A stretch of 29,031 nucleotides of DNA from Alistipes sp. (GCA_019422485.1 JAHZDG010000002.1:10084-39114); one strand, 5' to 3'. Positions 1 to 6,763 are shown, counted from the stretch's first letter. Notes: generated by a model not told the origin, from the sequence alone. Program-made: numbers and translations.

Positions 1-160
1 ACCTCTACTATCAACGCCAAGAGCTATGAAACCTCTACTATCAACGCCAAGAGCTATGAAACCTCTACTATCAACGCCAAGAGCTGGGGAACCTCTACTA
101 TCAACGCCGAGAGCTGTGGAACCTCTACTATCAACGCCAAGAGCTGTGGAACCTCTACTA
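1..160 (+). repeat. 30-bp tandem direct repeat, five copies plus 10 nt
   Basis: Five head-to-tail 30-bp units begin at 1, 31, 61, 91 and 121, and the first 10 nt of a sixth occupy 151-160. Units 1 and 2 are identical. Units 3 to 5 differ only near their 3' ends (gctatgaa becomes gctgggga or gctgtgga, plus one A-to-G change). The unit is a multiple of three and keeps frame 1 open, encoding TSTINAKSYE and variants. The array starts at the very edge of the window, so the true copy number is unknown and an assembly break in the repeat is possible. There are no spacers, so it is not a CRISPR array. Confidence 0.95.
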
Positions 161-282
161 TGATTATACGGACATCAACAATAGAATGCAAGGTGAAGGA
201 TCAGAGCATCGCCCGCTATGTTTACGAGAACCGTATCGTCGTGGCGGATGATTCAATGAGAATTGAAATGTTTATGAAATAA
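1..282 (+). CDS. C-terminal part of a repeat-containing small protein (5' end missing)
   Basis: Frame 1 is open from base 1 to the TAA at 280-282. It reads TSTINAKSYE twice, then TSTINAKSWG, TSTINAESCG and TSTINAKSCG, then TSTMIIR, and ends with a non-repeat tail of about 36 residues (TSTIECKVKDQ... to ...RIEMFMK). The tail itself starts with TSTI and a lysine two residues later, but uses different codons from the repeat, which suggests the peptide repeat is translated or was copied from this segment. An alternative is that the real gene starts at ATG 160 (40 aa, MIIRTSTIECK...) and the array is an untranslated upstream expansion. I do not recognise the family. It lies just upstream of the tRNA-like locus and the early operon. 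Confidence 0.55.
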   Translation, partial: TSTINAKSYETSTINAKSYETSTINAKSWGTSTINAESCGTSTINAKSCGTSTMIIRTSTIECKVKDQSIARYVYENRIVVADDSMRIEMFMK

Positions 283-289
283 ATAGGTT

Positions 290-499
290 GGGGATGTGGC
301 GGAAAGGTAGACGCAGGGAATTTGAAGCGGTCTGACGCAAAAGGAACGGCAAAATAATTAAGAGGTTGAAAACCCTCGGCCCGTTCGCCCAACACCGCAC
401 GGCAGGGATGCCGACCGGGTAATAAGATCAAGAGACGTAACGTCATTTCCCGGTCAATCGACAATTAAAGCGTTGCAGGTTCGAGTCCTGCCATCCCCG
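290..499 (+). ncRNA. tRNA-like RNA with a long structured insert (split or intron-bearing tRNA-Leu-like, or tmRNA-like)
   Basis: The ends form a good tRNA frame: GGGGATG (290-296) pairs with CATCCCC (492-498). A D-arm of the Leu/Ser type follows, with stem GCG/CGC at 299-301 and 312-314 and a loop containing GGTAGA. The T-arm has stem GCAGG/CCTGC at 475-479 and 487-491 and loop TTCGAGT. Between D-arm and T-arm there are about 160 nt instead of an ordinary anticodon and variable arm. This insert has its own helices: GACGC 334-338 with GCGTT 470-474, abutting the T-stem; GAACGG 344-349 with CCGTTC 381-386; CGGCA/TGCCG at 400-413 around a GGGA loop; ACCGGG 414-419 with CCCGGT 449-454; and GACG/CGTC at 434-444. 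I could not find a normal 7-nt anticodon loop closed by a local 5-bp stem, so the amino-acid identity is open. CCA is not encoded (the 3' end reads GCAAA). Confidence 0.5.
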
Positions 500-502
500 C
501 AA

Positions 503-520
503 ATCAGATCGGAATCTGAT
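503..520 (+). other. Short perfect hairpin after the tRNA-like locus
   Basis: ATCAGAT (503-509) pairs with ATCTGAT (514-520) around a CGGA loop. It lies 4 nt past the tRNA-like 3' end and 20 nt before the ATG at 541. No T-run follows, so it may be a processing or stability element rather than a terminator. Confidence 0.3.
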
Positions 521-540
521 GCAACTTAAAAATCAATGTT

Positions 541-945
541 ATGGAAAACACATCAATGGTAGCAAAAGTGGATTTTCGAAACCTACCAGACTTATCGAAG
601 GCAGAACCTGAACCCATTGAACTGTCCGGGGAATATTGGACGCCGGAAAAAGAAGGTGAAACACGACGTCTGTTTTTTGTGGGGTTAAATATGGAATCTG
701 TTGTCGAGATGGAGTCAGGCGAGACGCGCGAGCTTTTGGTTGCTCAGTTTGCAGAACACGTAAATGGTGAGTTGCGTGCCGTAAGAAACGGATCTCGCCG
801 CCTGGTAGGAATCTTTGAGTCTTTTCAGACTACCATCAATCCTGGTGATGCGTTCGAAATTACCTACCTGGGTAAGAAAAAGAACTCAACGAACAGCTAC
901 AAGTCAGACAACTGGAGTGTCAAGCGGCTTATTCTGAAAAAATAG
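541..945 (+). CDS. Early phage protein, possibly single-stranded DNA-binding (OB-fold-like)
   Basis: 134 aa, the first gene of the early operon, starting at ATG 541 after a short A-rich leader. The protein has alternating hydrophobic strands in the middle and C-terminal half (around RLFFVGLNM, GDAFEITYLG and NWSVKRLILKK) with an acidic N-terminus. This is compatible with a small beta-barrel. It stops 2 nt before an exonuclease-like gene, a place where phages often encode a ssDNA-binding or recombination partner. The ssDNA-binding role is an inference from position and strand pattern; no diagnostic motif is visible. Confidence 0.5.
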   Translation: MENTSMVAKVDFRNLPDLSKAEPEPIELSGEYWTPEKEGETRRLFFVGLNMESVVEMESGETRELLVAQFAEHVNGELRAVRNGSRRLVGIFESFQTTINPGDAFEITYLGKKKNSTNSYKSDNWSVKRLILKK

Positions 946-947
946 TC

Positions 948-2075
948 ATGGATGTAGGGTTTCAGACATACGACCTTTCCGAGGCTACTGTTACGGGCGA
1001 GGAACTTTGTCAATTGCAGTTCGACAGGACGGAGTACACTCCATTTGAGGAATTCATCCATCGTCTCGATCACCTCCCCGAGAAACCGCGCCGTGTATAC
1101 AACTATGCACTGTCGGTCAACGGGCGGGTGGCGAACGATAGAATGGAAACGTATCTCAAAGCTCTCGGCGAAAGTTCCTCACTACTGAAAGAAGCTTTGA
1201 AATCCCCGCGGCATTATTTGATCGCTCGCAATGAAGAAATCGCGCCGAGAGATAGCAAACACTTTGAACTGGGTACGTTTTCGCATGAGGCGATATTGGA
1301 GCCGAAACGCTTCGAAAAGGTCGTTGTGAAACCAAAGGCTGACCGTGGCACTATCCGCGGTTGTATTGAACTGATCCACTTCTTTTCCGATATCCTGAAT
1401 GTGCAGCAGGTCAAGGTAGACCCAACGTGGAAACTTCCGACGTTGAAGTCGATGGCTTCAGATATGGAGGAACAATGTGCAAAGGCCGGGTATACGATGA
1501 TCGACCGAACGTATCACGACATCATCAGGGCCATGAAGGTATCGTTCAACACCTATGGAGGCGGAATTCTCCCGCGGATCATGCCGTATGTGAAGACCGA
1601 AACGTCGATGTATGGACGAGATACGTCGACTGGACTCAAAGTAAAGATACGTCCGGATGGGATGTTGCTCGAGGAAAACTTCGGTATAAATGCTATTCTG
1701 TCCGTAAAGACCACCAATGCAACATCCGTAGAGGCATTCATGCGAGACTGCGCTAAGTACCGCTACGAACTGGCCGAGGGTATGTATTTGAAGGTTGCCA
1801 GCGAGATCACAGGTCGAGAGTTCACAGCTACGCTGATGGTCATGGCGCAGACGGTTTTACCTTTCCAGGTTGCTGTATTCTACTGGGACGCGGAGGATCT
1901 GCAGATTGGAAAGTACAAGTACGCTCAGGCTCTCGATATCGTAAAACAATGCAGGGATTCTGATACATGGCCTGGGTTTGACGCAAAGGCTGAAGAGGGT
2001 ACACACGGAATCATACAGTGCAAGCTACCCGATTACATCAAAGCGGAATTGCTTCCGCAATATCTTCCCGAATAA
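948..2075 (+). CDS. PD-(D/E)XK exonuclease-like protein (exodeoxyribonuclease VIII/RecE type)
   Basis: 375 aa. The layout matches the phage family of PDDEXK exonuclease-8-like proteins: a G-T-F-S-H-E-A motif at about residues 109-115 (the LG...H segment that starts the nuclease core), then RPDGM at 235-239 with the first metal-binding Asp at 237, then LSVKTT at 251-256 with Lys254, then a region resembling the Q-rich Y..A..Y helix (YRYELAEGMY, 271-280). These enzymes digest one strand of dsDNA to make recombination substrates. Oddly, the residue two before Lys254 is Ser252, where D or E is usual. It follows a possible ssDNA-binding protein by 2 nt. Confidence 0.7.
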   Translation: MDVGFQTYDLSEATVTGEELCQLQFDRTEYTPFEEFIHRLDHLPEKPRRVYNYALSVNGRVANDRMETYLKALGESSSLLKEALKSPRHYLIARNEEIAPRDSKHFELGTFSHEAILEPKRFEKVVVKPKADRGTIRGCIELIHFFSDILNVQQVKVDPTWKLPTLKSMASDMEEQCAKAGYTMIDRTYHDIIRAMKVSFNTYGGGILPRIMPYVKTETSMYGRDTSTGLKVKIRPDGMLLEENFGINAILSVKTTNATSVEAFMRDCAKYRYELAEGMYLKVASEITGREFTATLMVMAQTVLPFQVAVFYWDAEDLQIGKYKYAQALDIVKQCRDSDTWPGFDAKAEEGTHGIIQCKLPDYIKAELLPQYLPE

Positions 2076-2091
2076 CCAAACAAAAAAGATT

Positions 2092-2694
2092 ATGATTGAT
2101 TTGAAAAACTACGTTCCGGAACATCCGGAATTCAAATTACCCAAAGGTGTTTCGTTCCCGAAAGTGATATTCGAAGGGGCGAAGAATATGGACGAGATCC
2201 GCAAGCATTTGTCCGGTGAATTCATTGCTGAAAGTATGCCAAGTGTCAAGGCAACACGACTGCTCGACAACTACGAACGCACCTCAATCCGGGCGAATTA
2301 TGCCGAGCTGATGGAGGACGAGCAACCAAAACTCGAAGAATCGCTGGCCGATATAGAATCCCAATGTAAAGCGATCATCAAAGAAGCCAAAGACAAGCTG
2401 CAAGCCGTCACGACCCAGATTCGTGATCTTGTCTACCAGGTAAAACGGGGCGAAAAAGAAGTTGATCTTCCGGGCGAATCAACGGTACGGATGGCATTGT
2501 GCGGGTATTACCTGTATTACGCCTGGATCGACGAGAAATTTCAGTTGTGCCGGGTAGACAAGATTCCCTCCTGGGAAGAACAGAATCTGTTTGCGAATCT
2601 CGAAACCAACAAAAAAGCATTCTTGGATGTGCTTGGTATCGATATGAACGAGTCCTATGAGCAGACTACAGCACCGTCCGGGACGGAAGAGTAA
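2092..2694 (+). CDS. Unknown early protein with a central helical region
   Basis: 200 aa from ATG 2092 (MIDLKNYVPEH...). An in-frame ATG at 1978 would overlap the previous gene by almost 100 nt and is unlikely. Residues about 75-130 are rich in E, K and Q with heptad-like leucines (LEESLADIESQCKAIIKEAK), suggesting a coiled coil. The end is acidic. The 3' end overlaps the HNH gene by 38 nt. I do not recognise a family; the place between exonuclease and replication genes suggests a role in DNA metabolism or recombination, by inference only. Confidence 0.75.
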   Translation: MIDLKNYVPEHPEFKLPKGVSFPKVIFEGAKNMDEIRKHLSGEFIAESMPSVKATRLLDNYERTSIRANYAELMEDEQPKLEESLADIESQCKAIIKEAKDKLQAVTTQIRDLVYQVKRGEKEVDLPGESTVRMALCGYYLYYAWIDEKFQLCRVDKIPSWEEQNLFANLETNKKAFLDVLGIDMNESYEQTTAPSGTEE

Positions 2695-2920
2695 TTATGT
2701 GAAGAAGCTGCAGACGAAAGAATGGCAGGAGGTGTGCCGACGCGTAAGGATTCGTGATGGCCACCGCTGCCAAGTCTGCGGTAAAACATACTCGCTGGAA
2801 GTCCATCACACAACGTACTATGACGAACAAGGTGTTTCAATTGTGGGCCGAGAATTCGATTTTATAGACAAGTTGATCACGCTTTGTGCCGATTGTCATA
2901 GAAAGATACATCAGAAATGA
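2657..2920 (+). CDS. HNH endonuclease-family protein
   Basis: 87 aa. It shows the compact HNH pattern: CQVCG with Cys38 and Cys41, EVHH with His50 and His51, and CADCH with Cys77, Cys80 and His81. The four cysteines bind a structural zinc and the histidines form the catalytic centre in this family. The N-terminus is basic (MSRLQHRPGRKSNYVKKL), as is common in phage HNH proteins starting with a DNA-binding arm. It overlaps the preceding gene by 38 nt, which suggests translational coupling. It lies in the replication cluster, not beside the terminase where packaging-associated HNH proteins usually sit, so a homing or recombination role is equally possible. Confidence 0.85.
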   Translation: MSRLQHRPGRKSNYVKKLQTKEWQEVCRRVRIRDGHRCQVCGKTYSLEVHHTTYYDEQGVSIVGREFDFIDKLITLCADCHRKIHQK

Positions 2921-2921
2921 T

Positions 2922-3797
2922 ATGGCAAGACCAACAAAAACAGGATTAGACTACTTTCCTTTTGATGTGGATTTTTTTGCCGACGAAAAGATCGCAGCCA
3001 TATCCGGAGAATTTGGGATCAAGGGCGAAATTACGGTTGTCAAGCTGCTTTGTGCGGTATACCGGAACGGATACTTCATACTGTGGAATGAGCCGCTAAA
3101 ATACAAACTGCTCCGCGATCTCCCGGGTGTGAGTCCTGAATTGATAGACCAAATCGTGAACCGCTTAGTCCGGTGGGGCTTCTTTGACGAAGGCCTGTTT
3201 GACTCGGTGAAGGTTCTGACGAGTCGAGGAATTCAGAAGCGATACTTCTCAATCACACGACGAAGAAATACGATTGATGAAAGCTACATTTTGATTTCTG
3301 ACATCAAAAACGGAGTTTCTGACGACAAAAAAGAGATTCCTGACGACCAAAACACAGGCGCGGCTGAGTTATTGACGACAAAAACCCCACAAAGTAAAGG
3401 AAAGGAAATAAAAGAGAATATTACCCCCACTATCTCTGACGAGATAGTCCCCCCCCAAGTTGAAATTCCGCCTAAATCCGACCCTAAACAATCTCAGCAG
3501 GAAAAAGAGAAAAGTTGCGACAAAAGAGAAAAAGAGTTTTACGATCAGCTGGTCCCCTGGGTTGCCACTTTTGGCCCGAAGATGATTCGCAATTTCTTTG
3601 ACTACTGGAGGGAGCGCAACAAGTCACGTACAAAGATGCGGTTTGAGCTGCAGCAGACGTGGGACCTGGCCGGACGGCTTAGGACTTGGGAAAACAAACA
3701 AAAACGATACGAGGTCACGGGAAGCAATAGGACGGTTTCAGGATCAAAGCACCCGGCCACCGAGTATCGGAACGATCAACACTACGACGACTTTTAG
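2922..3797 (+). CDS. DUF4373-like (Lin1244/Lin1753-type) phage replication protein
   Basis: 291 aa from ATG 2922, just after the HNH stop. An in-frame ATG at 2886 would add 12 unlikely residues overlapping the HNH gene. The N-terminal ~105 residues (GLDYFPFDVDFFADEKIAAI, then GEFGIKGEITVVKLLCAVYRNGY) fit the DUF4373 domain, a winged-helix-like domain of phage replication initiators. A low-complexity linker rich in K, E, P and Q follows (about 130-205), then a C-terminal helical segment (FYDQLVPWVATFGPKMIRNFFDYWRE) resembling the tail of DnaD-like initiators. The helicase-loader gene follows 2 nt later, a classic initiator-loader pairing. Confidence 0.75.
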   Translation: MARPTKTGLDYFPFDVDFFADEKIAAISGEFGIKGEITVVKLLCAVYRNGYFILWNEPLKYKLLRDLPGVSPELIDQIVNRLVRWGFFDEGLFDSVKVLTSRGIQKRYFSITRRRNTIDESYILISDIKNGVSDDKKEIPDDQNTGAAELLTTKTPQSKGKEIKENITPTISDEIVPPQVEIPPKSDPKQSQQEKEKSCDKREKEFYDQLVPWVATFGPKMIRNFFDYWRERNKSRTKMRFELQQTWDLAGRLRTWENKQKRYEVTGSNRTVSGSKHPATEYRNDQHYDDF

Positions 3798-3799
3798 CG

Positions 3800-4387
3800 A
3801 TGGACTACTCGGCAATATTACGACAGCTTAAAAACGAAGGCAACCCGGTGCCGGCTCAACGATTCCGGATTGCGATCCCCAACGCCAGGGAAGAGTTGCG
3901 AAACGTTATGGCCTCCGTGCTGGCCTCGATGGGTGAACGCCTGGTATGGCTTCCTGAGTATGACCGGGTGGCCGAATGGCTCTCCGATAATAATGGCAAA
4001 GGGCTTTTGTTGTACGGGAACTGCGGACTCGGGAAGTCGTTACTGGTAAGATACGCGATTCCTGCTCTGTTTCGGGCCTTTTCTGAAAAAGTATTCACTA
4101 TTGTGGACTGCGGTCGCCAGCAGTATAATATCGACGAAATTTTGGCTAAAAAATTCATCGTTTTGGATGACGTCGGCGTGGAGGTTGACCGGGTAGAATA
4201 CGGAACTCGCCGGAATATTGTGGTGGAAGCCATCAGTAAAGCACAGGACAACCCAGACACCATGCTGATGATGTCCTCAAACCTTGACGGGGATGCGATC
4301 CGGGAGAGATACGGAGACCGGATATATGACCGGGTGAAGTATCTGTGCCATCGGGTGGCCTTCAACGGGCAAAGTTTACGGAAATGA
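3800..4387 (+). CDS. DnaC/IstB-type AAA+ helicase loader
   Basis: 195 aa. Walker A is GNCGLGKS at 73-80 and Walker B is FIVLDDVG at about 119-126. The C-terminal part has the DnaC/IstB sensor region SSNLDGDAIRERYGDRIYDRV (about 159-179), including the arginine-rich Y-G-D-R...D-R signature. The family loads the replicative helicase onto origin DNA. No helicase gene is visible in the window, so the phage probably recruits the host DnaB. It follows the DUF4373 gene and its TGA overlaps the next ATG (ATGA at 4384-4387). Confidence 0.88.
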   Translation: MDYSAILRQLKNEGNPVPAQRFRIAIPNAREELRNVMASVLASMGERLVWLPEYDRVAEWLSDNNGKGLLLYGNCGLGKSLLVRYAIPALFRAFSEKVFTIVDCGRQQYNIDEILAKKFIVLDDVGVEVDRVEYGTRRNIVVEAISKAQDNPDTMLMMSSNLDGDAIRERYGDRIYDRVKYLCHRVAFNGQSLRK

Positions 4388-5175
4388 AGCATACAGATCC
4401 AATGTCAGATAGACCTATTTATGTAGCATCGTGTTCCTTTGGGAAAGATAGTATAGCAACGATTATACTTGCTATTCAACATAATGAACCTCTTGATAAA
4501 GTGGTGTTCTCAGAAGTTATGTTTGACCACAAACGTGGCATTAGTGGTGAAATTCCAGAACACATCAAATGGATATATGATGACGCTATACCTAAGTTAC
4601 GAAATATGGGGGTATCCGTAGATGTAGTAAAATCAGAAAAGGATTACTGCTATTTTTTTAAAAAACGTCGTATTAGTGGACCTTACAAAGGAATGTTTTA
4701 TGGATTCCCTATGGGTAGAAGAATGTGTCATATAAATTCTGTTTGTAAGGTTGCTCCGATTAAGAAATATCTATCTGAAATTGCAGGTGGATCAATGTAT
4801 GTCAAGAGTAGAATTATCCAGTACGTCGGTATTGCTGCAGATGAGCATGTACGACTTTCTAAATTGGGAGGAAACAAAATTTCACTATTGGCAAAATATG
4901 GGTACACGGAAGATATGGCTAAGCAGCTTTGCATGGATTATAAGTTGCTATCTCCAATTTACGAAATAACAACAAGAGGCGGATGCTGGTTTTGTCCCAA
5001 CTGCAGATTGCAGTATTTCATAAATCTTCGTCGTGTACATCCAAAACTATGGCAAGAGCTTGTGGAATTGAGTCTTACACCCAATCTATGCGCATATGGA
5101 TTCAAATATAAAATGACAGTCCAGGAGTTGGAGAAAAAAATGGATGCAAAAGAACAGCAATATACTCTATTCTAA
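4384..5175 (+). CDS. PP-loop ATPase of the PAPS reductase / adenine nucleotide alpha-hydrolase superfamily
   Basis: 263 aa from ATG 4384, coupled to the previous gene by an ATGA overlap; an in-frame ATG at 4345 lies inside that gene. The PP-loop is SFGKDSIAT (18-26), matching the S-G-G-K-D-S signature that binds ATP and activates a substrate by adenylation. A cysteine pattern GGCWFCPNC near the C-terminus suggests a metal or Fe-S site, as in DndC-like and PAPS-reductase-like proteins. Base composition is clearly more AT-rich than the flanking replication genes, hinting at later acquisition. The substrate is unknown: sulfur chemistry, DNA or RNA modification, and sulfur scavenging are all possible. 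Confidence 0.75.
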   Translation: MKHTDPMSDRPIYVASCSFGKDSIATIILAIQHNEPLDKVVFSEVMFDHKRGISGEIPEHIKWIYDDAIPKLRNMGVSVDVVKSEKDYCYFFKKRRISGPYKGMFYGFPMGRRMCHINSVCKVAPIKKYLSEIAGGSMYVKSRIIQYVGIAADEHVRLSKLGGNKISLLAKYGYTEDMAKQLCMDYKLLSPIYEITTRGGCWFCPNCRLQYFINLRRVHPKLWQELVELSLTPNLCAYGFKYKMTVQELEKKMDAKEQQYTLF

Positions 5176-5176
5176 A

Positions 5177-5395
5177 ATGGATAGCGTAGTCGACATCGTG
5201 AAAGTCATTATCGAAGGCAAACGAAATGGTAAACGTCACCCGGAAATAGCTTTAGATACGGAGATAGCCGAGATCTATTCAGGCGACGATTTGCGCGGAG
5301 AACTTGAAGCAATGGTGGCTTCCGGGGTGTTACGACGAGGGCGAACAATAAACAACAACTACTACACAACAAGCAATGATCCACATTGGAATTGA
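5177..5395 (+). CDS. Small unknown early protein
   Basis: 72 aa from ATG 5177, right after the PP-loop stop; an in-frame ATG at 5144 would overlap that gene. The protein is largely helical and charged (VVDIVKVIIEGKRN, then EIAEIYSGDDLRGELEAMVASG), resembling a small winged-helix-like or ribbon-type fold ending in an N- and T-rich tail. Its 3' end overlaps the RuvC-like gene by 20 nt. The RG-rich segment VLRRGRTINNN could contact nucleic acid. No family recognised. Confidence 0.7.
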   Translation: MDSVVDIVKVIIEGKRNGKRHPEIALDTEIAEIYSGDDLRGELEAMVASGVLRRGRTINNNYYTTSNDPHWN

Positions 5396-5801
5396 TACAG
5401 GGGTTAAGACCGGATTTGCGGCCTACGATACGAAAAAACGGGCGCTTGTCCAAGTGGATACGATGACAATCACCCGGGCGATGGACCTGGTTATGGTCTA
5501 CCGTAATATCGGCCTGACCGTGGGCGAGGAAATTATGCTTCACATCGAGGACGCCAGGCTTCGTAAGTGGTTCGGCAATGCGGGCCGGGAGAAGCTTCAA
5601 GGTGCCGGGTCAGTAAAGCGTGATGCGCGGATCTGGGAGGACTTTTGCAAAGAGAAGGAAATCAACTTTGAAATGGTCCCGCCGAGGAACAACACCACGA
5701 AACTGACAACTGCACAATTCAGGTACATAACCGGCTGGAAAAAAACAACCTCAGAACACGCGAGGGATGCGGCAATGCTTGTTTACGGTTTAAACTATTA
5801 G
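5376..5801 (+). CDS. RuvC-like Holliday junction resolvase
   Basis: 141 aa. RNase H-fold features are visible: the first catalytic Asp in IGIDTG (Asp7), a second acidic residue in HIEDAR (Glu58), a central basic segment ending in GAGSVKRDARIW, and the C-terminal EHARDAAMLVYG with His128 and Asp131. This matches phage RuvC-family resolvases that cut branched DNA before packaging. It overlaps the preceding small gene by 20 nt and fits with the exonuclease and possible ssDNA-binding protein in one recombination set. Confidence 0.8.
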   Translation: MIHIGIDTGVKTGFAAYDTKKRALVQVDTMTITRAMDLVMVYRNIGLTVGEEIMLHIEDARLRKWFGNAGREKLQGAGSVKRDARIWEDFCKEKEINFEMVPPRNNTTKLTTAQFRYITGWKKTTSEHARDAAMLVYGLNY

Positions 5802-5803
5802 CT

Positions 5804-5953
5804 ATGGCAGAAGAAAAGAATTATCCAGGATACACGATGGATATGGGGTGCGAAAGGTCAAGACGCCCCAGCGACAAGAAAGAGTTCATTTTTATGAATC
5901 AGGATGAGTTGATGGAGTATTTGAACGAAAAATCAAAAGGATATGATCAGTAA
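5804..5953 (+). CDS. Small unknown protein (49 aa)
   Basis: ATG 5804 to TAA 5951-5953, 2 nt after the RuvC-like stop and overlapping the next gene by 11 nt. The tight packing supports translation. The sequence is hydrophilic (MAEEKNYPGYTMDMG... ending EYLNEKSKGYDQ), with one Cys and no membrane segment. No family recognised. Confidence 0.6.
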   Translation: MAEEKNYPGYTMDMGCERSRRPSDKKEFIFMNQDELMEYLNEKSKGYDQ

Positions 5954-6194
5954 AAAAGCGGAAAAATTCCTTAAGGAAAATAAAATTCGATCTCCATATC
6001 CGACAGGTGATTTTTATATGGGTGATGTTTACAAGGCCATCGATATTGCCGAGGATGAAATGATCGAGAAGGCAGTGCAGGTATTTTCTGAATCATGCGA
6101 AATGTATGCTATTGATGGAATATGCCTTGAAAATGGCCGGTGTGATTCGTGCAGTAGAGTATATGAGTTCAAACAAAAACTGATGGAGGGATGA
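5943..6194 (+). CDS. Small unknown protein with Cys pairs
   Basis: 83 aa. The C-terminal half has CLENGRCDSCSR, where three Cys close together plus Cys at about 52 could bind zinc. The N-terminus is basic (MISKKAEKFLKENKI), followed by an acidic helix. It overlaps both neighbours slightly (11 nt upstream, 4 nt downstream), as expected in a tight phage early operon. No function is evident. Confidence 0.65.
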   Translation: MISKKAEKFLKENKIRSPYPTGDFYMGDVYKAIDIAEDEMIEKAVQVFSESCEMYAIDGICLENGRCDSCSRVYEFKQKLMEG

Positions 6195-6391
6195 AAAAAG
6201 ACAAATACATCGTGGCTGATGTCCACAATTCGATAGATCGACTGATAACTTTTCAAGAGGTACTGATCAATAAACTACGTTGTGAAGTTCCTCCAGATAT
6301 GCTGATTTTGATGCAAGATGTTCTATCGATCCTGAAAGCCTCCAAAGAATCCTGCGTGCAAGTATGTATTGATGATGATCGTAAAAACTGA
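6191..6391 (+). CDS. Small unknown protein (66 aa)
   Basis: Starts at ATG 6191 overlapping the previous TGA (ATGA). Largely helical (SIDRLITFQEVLINKL, then PDMLILMQDVLSILKASKESC), with an acidic-basic end CIDDDRKN. No family recognised. The next gene starts 6 nt downstream. Confidence 0.65.
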   Translation: MKKDKYIVADVHNSIDRLITFQEVLINKLRCEVPPDMLILMQDVLSILKASKESCVQVCIDDDRKN

Positions 6392-6397
6392 AAAGAA

Positions 6398-6763
6398 ATG
6401 AGTTTCACAACACCGTGTTTCGTCAGAGTCGAGGATCCGGCGGAACGAAAGAAACTGATCGAATGGCTGGAAGATATTGGCCAAGAATTTTGTGCAGCAT
6501 GCCACGAGTTAGTGTTTTCAAACAAATATTCTTGTATTCCGTTTAATTGTGGTACCAACGTCGAGCTTTTCAAATCGCTCGCGGCGATGAATGATGAAAA
6601 CGACCGTGAGCAATGGTTTATAGTAAATGATGGCTTCGAAACAGAAATGGTTTGCTCAAAATCAGGTATAGATTACGACTATATTTTGAGCTCTTTCGAC
6701 TATCGAAAGGCAACAGCCGATGAGATTATCGAACACTTCAAAAGTATCACATCACTTTCCTGA
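6398..6763 (+). CDS. Unknown phage accessory protein ending in a TADEII motif
   Basis: 121 aa. It begins MSFTTPCFVRVEDPAERKKL and contains CGTNVELFKSLAAMNDENDREQWF in the middle, then ATADEIIEHFKSI at the end. The pattern (Pro-Cys-Phe-Val-Arg start, Cys-Gly-Thr-Asn plus Ala-Leu helix, C-terminal D/E-E-I-I helix) looks like a recurrent small family of Bacteroidales phages of unknown role. The next gene also ends in TADEII. Its stop codon lies inside a strong palindrome (6752-6777). Confidence 0.7.
   Translation: MSFTTPCFVRVEDPAERKKLIEWLEDIGQEFCAACHELVFSNKYSCIPFNCGTNVELFKSLAAMNDENDREQWFIVNDGFETEMVCSKSGIDYDYILSSFDYRKATADEIIEHFKSITSLS

Noticed and set aside
1..160. CRISPR array
   Set aside because: Repeats are directly adjacent with no spacers.
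2..162. Frame 2 of the tandem repeat encoding repeats of PLLSTPRAMK
   Set aside because: It hits a stop right after the array, whereas frame 1 continues into a plausible protein end.
290..499. Group I intron in a tRNA-Leu, as in cyanobacteria
   Set aside because: 5' exon and D-arm resemble tRNA-Leu(UAA) and the insert has AGAGAC, but the conserved P7 core, the S segment and space for P3-P8 are absent, and the length (about 160 nt) is too short. Kept as one hypothesis, not as a call.
290..499. tmRNA
   Set aside because: No tag reading frame, no tmRNA D-loop sequence and no G-U pair at the third acceptor position. Only the position of the inner helix next to the T-arm is similar.
1978..2092. 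Longer version of the 200-aa early protein starting at 1978
   Set aside because: It would overlap the exonuclease gene by about 98 nt; ATG 2092 gives a tight 16-nt gap.
2886..2922. Longer DUF4373-like protein starting at 2886
   Set aside because: The 12 extra residues overlap the HNH CxxCH coding sequence; ATG 2922 is the natural start after the HNH stop.
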